Below the pieces are notes generated by a model, which saw only the letters and a list, made by a program, of their open reading frames with translations, did not search any database and was not told the origin of the DNA. 64,000 bases of DNA from CALAGJ01 sp964293305 (GTDB lineage Bacteria; Bacteroidota; Bacteroidia; Chitinophagales; Chitinophagaceae), in the NCBI GenBank assembly GCA_964293305.1, contig CAXYYO010000015.1, positions 5,657 to 69,656 on the forward strand, in the 5' to 3' direction. The translations under genes were made by a program, and so were the position numbers. Shown here in pieces: positions 43,894 to 52,945 of this stretch. The first letter of the stretch is position 1, and each line of letters begins with the position of its first letter.

Positions 43894-45441
43894 GTGAACA
43901 AAGAACTTGTAATAAATGGACTTGCATCTGGTGTGGAAATAGCCATGCTAGAAGATAAAAAATTGGTTGAGCTGCATCATGAAAAAACTGACGCACAATT
44001 TGCTGTTGGCGATTTGTACCTAGGTAAAGTAAAAAAATTAATCCCCGGCCTTAATGCCGCTTTTATAGATGTTGGTTTTGAAAAGGATGCTTTTCTGCAT
44101 TATACAGATTTGAGCCCATATATAAAATCAGTATTACAATTTACAGAAATGAGCATGGAGGACAAATCTGAAAAAGGATTTGACTTCACAGAAATGAGTT
44201 TAGAGCCGGAAATAATTAAAACCGGTAAAATAAGTGAGGTATTTAAAGGTAAACCGGAAATACTTGTACAAATTTTAAAAGAACCCATTGCTGCTAAAGG
44301 GCCAAGGTTAAGTTGCGAAATATCCCTACCCGGAAGATTTATTGTAGTAACACCTTTCAATAATATTGTAGCTGTATCCAAAAAAATTCTTTCATCGGAT
44401 GAGCGAAAAAGGCTGCTGAAAATTGTGGAAGCAATAAAACCAAAAAACTTTGGTATAATAGTACGCACTGCTGCGGAAGGAAAAAACACGGCAGAATTAC
44501 ATGAAGACATTACTAATTTGGTGCAGACTTGGAAGCAAATTCAAATAACGCTAGGCACTGCTAAAGCTCCTGCTCGTATATTAAGTGAGCAAGATAAGAC
44601 TACTAGCATGCTGCGGGATTTGCTGAATGAGGATTTTAACCGGATTGTAGTTAATGACAAAAATATTTACAATGATACCCTTTCATATATCCAAAAAATA
44701 GCACCGGATAAAACGGATATTGTTTCCTATTATAATAATGGGTTGGCCATATTTGATCAATATGGAATAACAAAACAGGTAAAAGGAAGTTTTGGTAAAA
44801 CTGTAAATATGGCCAGTGGGGCTTATTTGATTATTGAGCATACAGAAGCATTGCATGTAATTGATGTAAATAGTGGTTATAAAAGCATCAGCAATAGTCA
44901 GGAAGAAAACTCTTTGGCCACCAACTTAGAAGCCGCAGAAGAAATTGCCAGACAACTAAGGTTACGGGATATTGGAGGAATAATAGTTGTTGATTTTATT
45001 GATATGAAGCTACCGGAGAATAAAAGAAAACTCCAGGAAGCAATGGAAGAATTTATGCGTGCGGACAGAGCCCGGCATGCTGTACTGCCAATATCTAAGT
45101 TTGGATTAATGCAACTTACGAGGCAAAGAATGCGTCCTGAAGTATCCATAAACACAGCTGAAATTTGTCCAGGATGCCATGGCACAGGAAAAATAAATAG
45201 TACGCTTTTGCTGATGGATGAAATTGAAAATAAACTTAATTACCTCATAACACTTCAGCATAAGAATCTTTCTATTCATGTACATCCCATAGTACATTCA
45301 CACCTAACAAAAGGGATTTTTACCATTCGCTGGAAGTGGTGCAGAAAATTTAAGATTGCATTAAAGTTAAAATCAGATACTGACTATCAAATTACAGAGT
45401 TTCGCTTTTTTGACAGCAATGATGAAGAAATAAGATTCTGA
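43894..45441 (+). CDS. rng: ribonuclease G/E family endoribonuclease
   Basis: Single-strand-specific endonuclease for rRNA maturation and mRNA decay; 515 residues. An S1-like domain (about 36-125, GDLYLGKVKKLIPGLNAAFIDVGFEKDAFLHYTDL, with an acidic insert) precedes the RNase H-like catalytic part. Metal-binding Asp residues are in LHVIDVNSGY and VVDFIDM; the zinc-link CPGCHGTGK is complete. No C-terminal scaffold region, as in RNase G. The start GTG is set by the SD site just upstream. Last gene of the HU cluster. Confidence 0.94.
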   Translation: MNKELVINGLASGVEIAMLEDKKLVELHHEKTDAQFAVGDLYLGKVKKLIPGLNAAFIDVGFEKDAFLHYTDLSPYIKSVLQFTEMSMEDKSEKGFDFTEMSLEPEIIKTGKISEVFKGKPEILVQILKEPIAAKGPRLSCEISLPGRFIVVTPFNNIVAVSKKILSSDERKRLLKIVEAIKPKNFGIIVRTAAEGKNTAELHEDITNLVQTWKQIQITLGTAKAPARILSEQDKTTSMLRDLLNEDFNRIVVNDKNIYNDTLSYIQKIAPDKTDIVSYYNNGLAIFDQYGITKQVKGSFGKTVNMASGAYLIIEHTEALHVIDVNSGYKSISNSQEENSLATNLEAAEEIARQLRLRDIGGIIVVDFIDMKLPENKRKLQEAMEEFMRADRARHAVLPISKFGLMQLTRQRMRPEVSINTAEICPGCHGTGKINSTLLLMDEIENKLNYLITLQHKNLSIHVHPIVHSHLTKGIFTIRWKWCRKFKIALKLKSDTDYQITEFRFFDSNDEEIRF

Positions 45442-45905
45442 TAATAGCAGCTATTCATTCTTAAGAAATTGTTTTTCTATTACTAAGATTCCTGCACAGC
45501 ACTTATGAATATTGAGTGATATTTTGTTCATTTATTTACTACTTTGAATGTGAAGGACCCCCAAAATCTCTTATAAATTAGGGGTTTAATATTTGATGGC
45601 TATGTTCTGCTAGAATACACAGCGATTTCTTGAAGTATTACAATTATTTTATTTCGGTATTTGCGAATAGCGTGTTGCTTCAATTGAATTGAAGAGCCCA
45701 GCCTACAGGCATAGGCCCAAAAATAAATATATCCTACGATTCAGTATTTTTAGGGGTTAAATCTAAATGGGGTGCCGGAAAGATTATGCTATGGCTTATT
45801 TACTTGTTTAAGTTTTCATTTATATAATGGGAAATGTTTTAATATTAGTTGTTTAACTAACTAATTCGGTTATTTTTGCACTCAATAAAAATTAAAAATC
45901 GCTAT
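45442..45905. other. 464-base intergenic region between rng and etfB
   Basis: Contains a weak stem (ACCCC near 45557 with GGGGT near 45583, long loop) that might terminate rng, a second AGGGGTTAAAT element near 45752, and the etfB promoter at 45849-45878. No gene is visible; the long size suggests extra regulation of etfBA. Confidence 0.5.
45849..45878 (+). promoter_or_regulatory. etfBA promoter (TTG-N19-TATTTTTG)
   Basis: TTG 45849-45851, 19-base spacer, TATTTTTG 45871-45878, then 27 bases to the etfB ATG. A full match to the Bacteroidota promoter. Confidence 0.65.
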
Positions 45906-46649
45906 ATGAAGATTTTAGTATGTATTAGTAAAACGCCTGATACTACTTCCCGTATTGCATTTAAAGATAATAATACAGGATTTGATGATGCAGGTGTACA
46001 ATGGATAATTAATCCTTATGATGAATGGTATGCTTTGGTAAGGGCAATTGAATTAAAGGAGAAAGACCCTACAGCTGTGTTGCATTTGATAACAGTAGGT
46101 GGAGCAGATACTGAACCCATTATTCGTAAAGCATTGGCCCTGGGTGGGGATGAGGCTATAAGGATAAACAGCAGCTCTGATGACAGTTTTAATATTTCTT
46201 CCCAAATAGCAGCAATTGCCCGTACGGGTGCTTATGACCTGATATTTACAGGAAAAGAAACAATAGATTACAATGCATCCTCCGTAGGTGGCATGGTAGC
46301 AGAATTACTTGATATGCCATTTGTATCGCTGGCTACAAAATTTGATTTAGCCGGGAATACTGCAACCATAGCACGTGAAATAGAAGGCGGTGAGGAAGTT
46401 TGTGAAGTAAATCTTCCTGTGGTAGTTAGTTGTCAAAAAGGGGTGGCTGAGCAAAGAATTCCAAACATGAGGGGCATTATGGCTTCTCGTACAAAACCGC
46501 TGAAAGTTGTAGAGCCTGAGGCTGTGGAAAATCTTAGTTCTGTGGCTGCTTATGAATTGCCTCCTGCAAAATCTGGAGTGAAATTAGTAGATGCAGACAA
46601 CGTGGCTGAGTTGGTTCGCTTACTGAATGAAGAAGCAAAAGCAATTTAA
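45906..46649 (+). CDS. etfB: electron transfer flavoprotein beta subunit
   Basis: EtfB with EtfA carries electrons from acyl-CoA and other dehydrogenases to the quinone pool. About 247 residues. The start MKILVCISKTPDTTSRIAF, the middle GKETIDYNASSVGGMVAELLDMPFVS and the recognition-loop-like KPLKVVEP support the call. The beta subunit holds AMP. The ATG at 45906 is taken. etfA follows after 26 bases; no ETF-quinone oxidoreductase is nearby. Confidence 0.96.
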   Translation: MKILVCISKTPDTTSRIAFKDNNTGFDDAGVQWIINPYDEWYALVRAIELKEKDPTAVLHLITVGGADTEPIIRKALALGGDEAIRINSSSDDSFNISSQIAAIARTGAYDLIFTGKETIDYNASSVGGMVAELLDMPFVSLATKFDLAGNTATIAREIEGGEEVCEVNLPVVVSCQKGVAEQRIPNMRGIMASRTKPLKVVEPEAVENLSSVAAYELPPAKSGVKLVDADNVAELVRLLNEEAKAI

Positions 46650-46675
46650 TTTTCGATCAAAAAATTCTAATTATT

Positions 46676-47641
46676 ATGATATTAATATATGTGGATCAAG
46701 CTGATGGGTTTATTAAAAAATCAGGCTTTGAAGCACTGACTTATGGAGCAGCTTTAGCCGCTCAAATGGGAGTATCGGCTGAGGCAATTCTCTTGGGTGC
46801 TACAAAAGAAAATCTATCAGCACTTGGTATTTATGGTATATCAAAAGTGCATCATGCAGGAATGGAAGCACTTAATACAATGGATGCTCAGGTGTATGCA
46901 AAAGCTATTAGCGAAGCTGCTGCAAAAACAGGTGCTACTGTGATAATTTTCAGTCATAACCCTACGGGTAAAGCAGTTGCCAGCCGTGTATCTGCATCTC
47001 TCAAAGCGGGGCTAGTAGCAGGTGCTGTTTCACTACCTGACACCTCAAATGGATTCACGGTAAAAAAATCTGTTTTTAGTGGGAAAGCTTATGCGCATAT
47101 TGCCATTCATACACCCGTAAAAGTAATTTCTATTAATCCAAATAGTTTTTATATAAAAGCTGAAGCATCTGGCACAGCTGACGTGGAAGCATTTGAGCCT
47201 ACTGTTCAAAATGCAAGAATAAAAGTAACAGCTGTAAATAAGGTAACTGGGGATGTGCCGCTTACAGAGGCTGAAATAGTTGTAAGTGGTGGTCGTGGTT
47301 TAAAGGGCCCTGAAAATTGGGGTATTGTAGAAGATCTTGCAAAGGCATTGCATGCAGCTACAGCTTGCAGCCGCCCTGTGGCTGATGCACACTGGCGTCC
47401 TCACCATGAGCATGTGGGTCAAACTGGTTTTCAGGTGGCACCTAATTTATATTTTGCTATTGGAATATCTGGTGCAATACAACATTTGGCTGGTGTGAAC
47501 AGAAGTAAGACTATTGTTGTTATTAACAAAGATTCGGAAGCTCCATTTTTTAAAGCTGCTGACTATGGTATAGTTGGAGATGCTTTTGATGTGGTACCAA
47601 AGCTTACCGCAGAAATTAAGAAACTAAAAGGTATAAGCTAA
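46676..47641 (+). CDS. etfA: electron transfer flavoprotein alpha subunit
   Basis: FAD-binding partner of EtfB; 321 residues. C-terminal FAD domain: VVSGGRGLKGPENWGIVEDLAKALHAATACSRPVADAHWRPHHEHVGQTG, then YFAIGISGAIQHLAGV and INKDSEAPFFKAADYGIVGD, which are the diagnostic EtfA signature. Its terminator has a UUCG tetraloop. Confidence 0.97.
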   Translation: MILIYVDQADGFIKKSGFEALTYGAALAAQMGVSAEAILLGATKENLSALGIYGISKVHHAGMEALNTMDAQVYAKAISEAAAKTGATVIIFSHNPTGKAVASRVSASLKAGLVAGAVSLPDTSNGFTVKKSVFSGKAYAHIAIHTPVKVISINPNSFYIKAEASGTADVEAFEPTVQNARIKVTAVNKVTGDVPLTEAEIVVSGGRGLKGPENWGIVEDLAKALHAATACSRPVADAHWRPHHEHVGQTGFQVAPNLYFAIGISGAIQHLAGVNRSKTIVVINKDSEAPFFKAADYGIVGDAFDVVPKLTAEIKKLKGIS

Positions 47642-47662
47642 AACAATGTCCTTTGAATATTG

Positions 47663-47686
47663 AACCTCCTTCGGGAGGTTTTTTGT
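47663..47686 (+). terminator. etfBA terminator with UUCG tetraloop
   Basis: AACCTCC (47663-47669), loop TTCG, GGAGGTT (47674-47680), then TTTTTG. The C(UUCG)G tetraloop is very stable. Lies 22 bases after the etfA stop. Confidence 0.92.
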
Positions 47687-47699
47687 TTTAATATTGGTC

Positions 47700-49199
47700 C
47701 TATTTTTTCAATTTATTCCATCTTGCTTTGGCTACATCAAGCAGTTGAAAAGCATCTGGAGAAATTTTTAGTATAAATGCTGCCGCAATGATGATGGATG
47801 AATATACTACTGAACGCAGTATAATAGCAAACCAACCACTCATATCTTGAAATAGAAAATACACGCTTGAGAATGCCACAACGCCGGCTATTAAAGTATA
47901 AACTGTTTTGATGGTAAAAGGTTGCATATTAAACTTCCTTCTTATAAATTCAAATCGAACAAAATTATATACAGAATAGGCAATCAATTCCGCATAAGCG
48001 GACCCAATAAATCCAAATGATTTTATAAAAAAATAATTGAGAGGAATCAATAATAATAATAAAAGAACCCCACTTAAAAATTCGAATTTCCAAAAATTGG
48101 ATGCTGCTATTACTGTACCATTTAAGCCGGTGCCTGCATCTATGATTTTGAGCATGCCCAGCACAAACATGGCTCGTAGGCCTAGTGCATAATCTTCTTG
48201 AATATTGAAAACTTGTAACCCATCTTTTGCATTGAGCCACACATTTCCAAATATCAATATAGCCAGTAGCAACATATTGATACAACTCCGCTGATAAATG
48301 CGATGTATTTCCTCATAATTCTTATCCTTCCAGGCTCTTACTAAAACTCCTGTTGCTATGGACTGAATACTCCGTTGTGGTATTTGAATCAGATTGGATG
48401 CGTACAATGCCAGAGAAAATATAGCGGTTTGCTCCAATCCCTTTAGGCTGGCAATGGTAATGCCAGCAATGGTCTGCCCCATGGTTGTAATAACTGTGCC
48501 GCCATAAATCAGCAGCTGCATACCTACCATTTTTTTACGATACTTGATGGTGGCCCTACTTGGTTTTAAGGTAAGATGCATCAGTTTATTTTGCCATAAA
48601 AAGATAATCAGCGTAAGTGCCAAAATGATATAGAGAAATGAAAAAAGAAGTATAAATTGATGAAAACTTATCCATTCAAAAAGATATAGAACAATCATAA
48701 AAAATGTAAGGAGTCTCATGCCAGTTTCTCTCAAAAAATTGGTGAGTACAGTTTTTTGCATGGCCCACATATAACCCTCAAAAACACTATAGAATGTAAT
48801 ACCACAGGCAAACACAAAAATCCAATGATAATAATCTACTAAAATGGAAGCATTTTTTGAAAATGTATTAATGATAAAAGGCTCTACAAAATATCCTAAA
48901 ATACATACCCCAGTAAATCCAAAAACAACCATCACAAGAGATCTGCCCAATAAATCATTTTCCTTATCTGGAATATTGTCTTTGTAATAAGGATAAAACT
49001 TATACAATACTACTATAACTCCTAAGCATGACAGTACATAGATATTATTACCAATATCAAAAAATAATCTGGTAAGGGCATATTGCTCTTTTGTAAAACT
49101 TCCATTCTTTACAAATATGTAAGTATTTATAGCACCTATTCCAACTCCAAGATACACCAAAATGCTACTGACGATACTTTGCTTTCTTATGCCTGACAT
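47700..49199 (-). CDS. polysaccharide/lipid flippase (MOP superfamily)
   Basis: Membrane protein of 499 residues and twelve to fourteen helices, of the lipopolysaccharide biosynthesis/MATE-like group. SIVSSILVYLGVGIGAINTYIFVKNGSF at the N-terminus and the GLNGTVIAASNFWKFEFLSGVLLLLLLIPLNYFF region are typical. It probably flips a lipid-linked sugar or precursor. It follows the M1 peptidase by 19 bases on the same strand and may be cotranscribed. Substrate unknown; no glycosyltransferases are near. Confidence 0.85.
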   Translation of the reverse strand: MSGIRKQSIVSSILVYLGVGIGAINTYIFVKNGSFTKEQYALTRLFFDIGNNIYVLSCLGVIVVLYKFYPYYKDNIPDKENDLLGRSLVMVVFGFTGVCILGYFVEPFIINTFSKNASILVDYYHWIFVFACGITFYSVFEGYMWAMQKTVLTNFLRETGMRLLTFFMIVLYLFEWISFHQFILLFSFLYIILALTLIIFLWQNKLMHLTLKPSRATIKYRKKMVGMQLLIYGGTVITTMGQTIAGITIASLKGLEQTAIFSLALYASNLIQIPQRSIQSIATGVLVRAWKDKNYEEIHRIYQRSCINMLLLAILIFGNVWLNAKDGLQVFNIQEDYALGLRAMFVLGMLKIIDAGTGLNGTVIAASNFWKFEFLSGVLLLLLLIPLNYFFIKSFGFIGSAYAELIAYSVYNFVRFEFIRRKFNMQPFTIKTVYTLIAGVVAFSSVYFLFQDMSGWFAIILRSVVYSSIIIAAAFILKISPDAFQLLDVAKARWNKLKK

Positions 49200-49218
49200 A
49201 CTGATAAATAATGCTGCT

Positions 49219-50874
49219 TTAAGGTTTTACTTCTTTAATACGGATGTAAAAATTATTTTCAATCCATTGTGAATCAAAATATTTTGCATTGACTTTTACC
49301 CATTTTTCAGTAACAGGTTTTATTCTTTTTTCTTCCTTATTTTTCTTTAATACCAATGGCATATCGAAACCAGTTATGCAACTATCCCACCGCATACAGA
49401 TTTTGCTTTTGCCTTCGTAGTAATAGCTCAACTGTGGTATCGTGGTATTGCTGAGATATTGCTCATATACTTTATTAAAGTTGATACCGCTCTGTATATT
49501 AATATATGCTTCCACCTGTTTACTATCAACCGTTTGATGATAAAAAGTGCTTTGCAATCCTCTTAAAATATTTCTCCATTTTTCAGTATCGTTTATAACA
49601 TGGCGAATGGTATGCAGCATATTGCTCCCCTTATAATACATATCCCCACTACCTTCACTGTTTACGCCATAAGCTCCTTTTATGGGCATATCGTTTCTGA
49701 TATTTTTTCTTATTCCTTTATTGTATTCATTGCCTGCGGTTTCACCATACATTGATTCTGTAAAGAGGGTTTCTGTATAGTTAGTAAATCCTTCATGCAC
49801 CCACATGTCAGCAATATCATTTGTGGTGATATTATTGCCAAACCATTCATGCCCACTTTCATGGATGATGATAAAATCCCAAAGTAAACCCCAGCCACTT
49901 CCCGATAGGTCAGTACCTCTGTATCCGTTTTTAAATCCATTGCCATAGGCAACTGCACTCTGATGCTCCATACCTAGGTGTGGTGACTCTATCAGTTTAT
50001 ACCCATCCTCATAAAAAGGATATGGGCCCAACCATTTTTCAAAAGATTGTAGCATTTGTTTTACCTGCTTAAACTGTGGTTCTGCTTGTTTTTTATGATA
50101 GTCCAGCGTCCAGTAATTAATATCGAGTTTCCCTTTTTCACCCACAAATGTTTCCTGCCAATTTTCATACATACCTATATATGGAATGATATTGTAATTG
50201 TTGATTGGATTTACAACTTCCCATTTCCAGGAGTTCATTCTATTTTGAAGCGGTTTTGTGTCTATCAACCTACCATTTGCTATAGCTTTCAGCGTATCTG
50301 ATACAATCATGGTAATGGAGGCTCCCCTGTCTGGTTCATCGGCTTGAAAATCTTTACAGGGGTACCATACAGAAGCACCAAGCCCTTGGCAGGCTACACT
50401 CATCCAGGGCCTTCCTAAACTATCTTTTCTCCATATACAGCCACCATCCCAAGGTGGGCGAACAGCTTCACGAGGAGTGCCTTCATATTCTATAATAATT
50501 TTTCCTTCATTACCTGCATAAAATTTATCTGTTTGAATATGATATACAAAGGGACTTACCTGCTTTGCAGATACTATTTTTCCATTTTGTATAATGGATG
50601 TAATGGTTAATGGGCTTTGCAGATCTATCTGCATAATGGTGCTTTTATTATGAAGCACTTTATAAGTGATGCTACAACTGGCTTTGATAGATTTGGTATT
50701 GAAATCTGGGGTTACAGTAATATCGTATCGTTGTACATCCCACCAGCTACGCTCTGTAGTATTACTGCCACGAAGGGTATCTGCTTTGGTAAATGATTGT
50801 GCGGATGAGGGCAATACAATACTAAAAAGTATAAAAGCAATAAGTAAAATCTTAATACGGATACACTTGTTCAT
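49219..50874 (-). CDS. exported M1-family metallopeptidase
   Basis: Aminopeptidase N-type zinc enzyme of 552 residues with a signal peptide (LLIAFILFSIVLPSSAQ). Zinc ligands H338 and H342 (HESGHEWFG) with catalytic E339; third ligand E361 (MWVHEGFTNY), the HExxH-18-E spacing of the family. The exopeptidase motif reads GMEHQ in place of GAMEN. No C-terminal helical domain: the protein ends soon after the thermolysin-like part, so it is a short form. ATG 50874 lies four bases after a TATCATTG box. Confidence 0.92.
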   Translation of the reverse strand: MNKCIRIKILLIAFILFSIVLPSSAQSFTKADTLRGSNTTERSWWDVQRYDITVTPDFNTKSIKASCSITYKVLHNKSTIMQIDLQSPLTITSIIQNGKIVSAKQVSPFVYHIQTDKFYAGNEGKIIIEYEGTPREAVRPPWDGGCIWRKDSLGRPWMSVACQGLGASVWYPCKDFQADEPDRGASITMIVSDTLKAIANGRLIDTKPLQNRMNSWKWEVVNPINNYNIIPYIGMYENWQETFVGEKGKLDINYWTLDYHKKQAEPQFKQVKQMLQSFEKWLGPYPFYEDGYKLIESPHLGMEHQSAVAYGNGFKNGYRGTDLSGSGWGLLWDFIIIHESGHEWFGNNITTNDIADMWVHEGFTNYTETLFTESMYGETAGNEYNKGIRKNIRNDMPIKGAYGVNSEGSGDMYYKGSNMLHTIRHVINDTEKWRNILRGLQSTFYHQTVDSKQVEAYINIQSGINFNKVYEQYLSNTTIPQLSYYYEGKSKICMRWDSCITGFDMPLVLKKNKEEKRIKPVTEKWVKVNAKYFDSQWIENNFYIRIKEVKP

Positions 50875-50878
50875 ACGG

Positions 50879-50886
50879 CAATGATA
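50879..50886 (-). promoter_or_regulatory. -7-like box (TATCATTG) of the M1 peptidase
   Basis: One mismatch to TAnnTTTG; exactly four bases before the ATG at 50874, the same geometry as for clpS, marR, the kinase and the HAD gene. Confidence 0.4.
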
Positions 50887-50996
50887 GGCAATAATCGTAA
50901 AATGATACTGTGGGGTTCTTGTTCCCAAAAATTTGACTTTTATAATATGGAAATACAATCATACTTGCATCTTTATATTTCAATTACATTCGTGCT

Positions 50997-51581
50997 TTGA
51001 TACAAGATAAAAACGAGTTGCAAACTGACCAGGAATTACTGGAATCTTTTTATAAAGAAAAGGACAACCGCTTGCTGGGTCCGCTTTTGCAACGATATAC
51101 CCTATTACTTCTGGGTGTGTCCATGAAATATTTAAAAAATGAAACGGAAGCAAGAGATGCTGTGCAACAAGTTTTTATGAAAGTAATACAAGAGTTACAA
51201 CATACACAAGTTACCTATTTTAAAAGCTGGTTGTATATGATTGTGAAAAATCATTGTCTGATTCAAATTCGGAATCGGCAATCGAAGTCTTTTATGATAG
51301 ATACAGATGGCATACAAATATCAGATGAAGTATATGACAGGGAAATCCATATTGATAAAGAAAATAAATTAGTTTATTTACAGCAAAGTCTAAATGACTT
51401 GAATGCAGATCAGAAACTTTGTATTCATTTATTTTATGAAGAAAAAAAATCGTATAAAGAAATAACAGCTACAACGGGTTTCAGTATACTACAGGTAAAG
51501 AGTTTTATACAAAATGGAAAGAGAAACCTGAAGATATTAGTAGAAAAAAAACTGCAAGATGAATCAGGAAGAAATAGATAA
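50997..51581 (+). CDS. ECF-type RNA polymerase sigma factor
   Basis: Sigma-70 family factor of 194 residues with region 2 (LLLGVSMKYLKNETEARDAVQQVFMKVIQEL, and YFKSWLYMIVKNHCL) and region 4 (LNADQKLCIHLFYEEKKSYKEITATTGFSILQVKSFIQNGKRNLKILVEKKL). The start is TTG 50997 (IQDKNELQTDQELLESFY). It overlaps the next gene by 23 bases, which looks like its membrane anti-sigma partner. It directs a small regulon, not identifiable here. Confidence 0.9.
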   Translation: MIQDKNELQTDQELLESFYKEKDNRLLGPLLQRYTLLLLGVSMKYLKNETEARDAVQQVFMKVIQELQHTQVTYFKSWLYMIVKNHCLIQIRNRQSKSFMIDTDGIQISDEVYDREIHIDKENKLVYLQQSLNDLNADQKLCIHLFYEEKKSYKEITATTGFSILQVKSFIQNGKRNLKILVEKKLQDESGRNR

Positions 51582-51915
51582 TATTTTTAATCATAAGGAG
51601 TATGATGTGCCGGATGATGAGCTAATAGAATATGCTTCTGACAAAGCTGATACATCTACACAGCATAAAGTAGAAGCCGCAACACAGGATGACCCATTCA
51701 TGCAAGATGCCTTAGAAGGGATTACTGCTATGCAGCAAAAAGATAAAATTCCTGTAGTAATAGAATTGCTGAATCAAAAGCTAAATAATGACTTACGAAA
51801 AAGTCAAAAAAAACATTCAAATGGCATCGAAAATATTAACTTGATTCTACTTGCATGTGGAGTTCTTCTTATAATTATTCTGATTGTTGTTTATTTTTAT
51901 TTGTTGGTTGGTTGA
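51559..51915 (+). CDS. candidate single-pass anti-sigma protein
   Basis: 118 residues with an acidic cytoplasmic N-terminal domain and one C-terminal membrane helix (about 92-114, LILLACGVLLIIILIVVYFYLLVG). It includes HKVEAATQDDPFMQDALEGITAM, which resembles the segment seen in Bacteroidota anti-sigma proteins. It starts inside the sigma gene (23-base overlap), so it is translationally coupled. No zinc-binding Cys/His. Function as anti-sigma is inferred from position. Confidence 0.62.
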   Translation: MNQEEIDNIFNHKEYDVPDDELIEYASDKADTSTQHKVEAATQDDPFMQDALEGITAMQQKDKIPVVIELLNQKLNNDLRKSQKKHSNGIENINLILLACGVLLIIILIVVYFYLLVG

Positions 51916-51945
51916 TAAACAATAGTATGCTTTAGTTTTATTTCC

Positions 51946-52686
51946 ATGTGTTATAATGTAGCCTATATAGAACAAAATACTGCAATACTTGAAGAACGAT
52001 ATGCAGGTATTTTTTCCACGGAGTGGAATAAAAAATCTGTGTCAGCTTTACTGCCTATCTATTTTTTTGCGAGTGGATTTTCTCATCCCTTACTCCCTAT
52101 CATAAAGCACGACGGAATTTTTCTTTATGAGTGGGGATTAGTACCAGCATGGGTTAAAGATGAAAAAACGGCAAAAGAGATTCAAGTAAAAACATTAAAT
52201 GCAGTTGGTGAAACTGCTTTTGAAAAAGCATCATTCAAAAAAAGTATTTTATCAAAAAGATGCTTGCTGCCAGTACATGGATTTTATGAATGGCGGGAAT
52301 ACAAAAAAATGAAATACCCGTACTTTATTAAGCCTACCGAACATACTTTTTTTTCGCTTGGATGTCTATATGAAAACTACGTAGATTTTAGGACTGGCGA
52401 ATTAAAAAATACATTTAGCATTATAACAACTGTTGCTAATCCATTGATGGAAAAAATACATAACCTGAAAAAGAGAATGCCACTGATTATAAACGCTGAA
52501 GATGAAAAAAGATGGGTAAACCCACATTTAACTGTTGATGAAATAAAAAATTTAATCCAGCCTTATGATGAACATAAAATGAGTGCATACACTATTTCTA
52601 AAAATGCTAGCAGTGTAAGGTTAGACCGCAATGTGCCTGAAATAATGAAACCAATAGAGTATAATGAATTATTAGAATTTATTTAA
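51946..52686 (+). CDS. SRAP-domain protein (YedK/HMCES family)
   Basis: Forms a covalent thiazolidine link through Cys2 to abasic sites in single-stranded DNA and so protects them. 246 residues: it starts MCYNVAY (Cys2, exposed after Met removal), with NAVGET (Asn), VHGFYEWREYKKMKYPYFI (Glu), and HNLKKRMP (His), which form the active centre. It starts 31 bases after the anti-sigma candidate; whether under the same sigma factor is unclear. Confidence 0.94.
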   Translation: MCYNVAYIEQNTAILEERYAGIFSTEWNKKSVSALLPIYFFASGFSHPLLPIIKHDGIFLYEWGLVPAWVKDEKTAKEIQVKTLNAVGETAFEKASFKKSILSKRCLLPVHGFYEWREYKKMKYPYFIKPTEHTFFSLGCLYENYVDFRTGELKNTFSIITTVANPLMEKIHNLKKRMPLIINAEDEKRWVNPHLTVDEIKNLIQPYDEHKMSAYTISKNASSVRLDRNVPEIMKPIEYNELLEFI

Positions 52687-52945
52687 ACCCAATGCTTCTA
52701 GCGAATTTAAATATAAGACAGAAATAATAAAATTTCAGATATTTATCATTGCTATTAGGAAAAATTGTCTATTTTTATGGTCCCCTGAGTTTGATTGTAA
52801 CACTTTTTAAGTGCATTTAATCACTTAAATTAGTTGTTATGTATTGATGCACGGAAGATTGGGTATTTTACTAAAGCCATACCTAAACTGCCCTAGATTA
52901 TTTTTTGAAACACTTTTTGTATTTATTCATTTTAAAATATAAACA

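Noticed and set aside
45555..45590. CCCC/GGGG stem after rng as a definite terminator
   Set aside because: Only a 5-bp stem with a 20-base loop and no U tract; kept as weak mention only.
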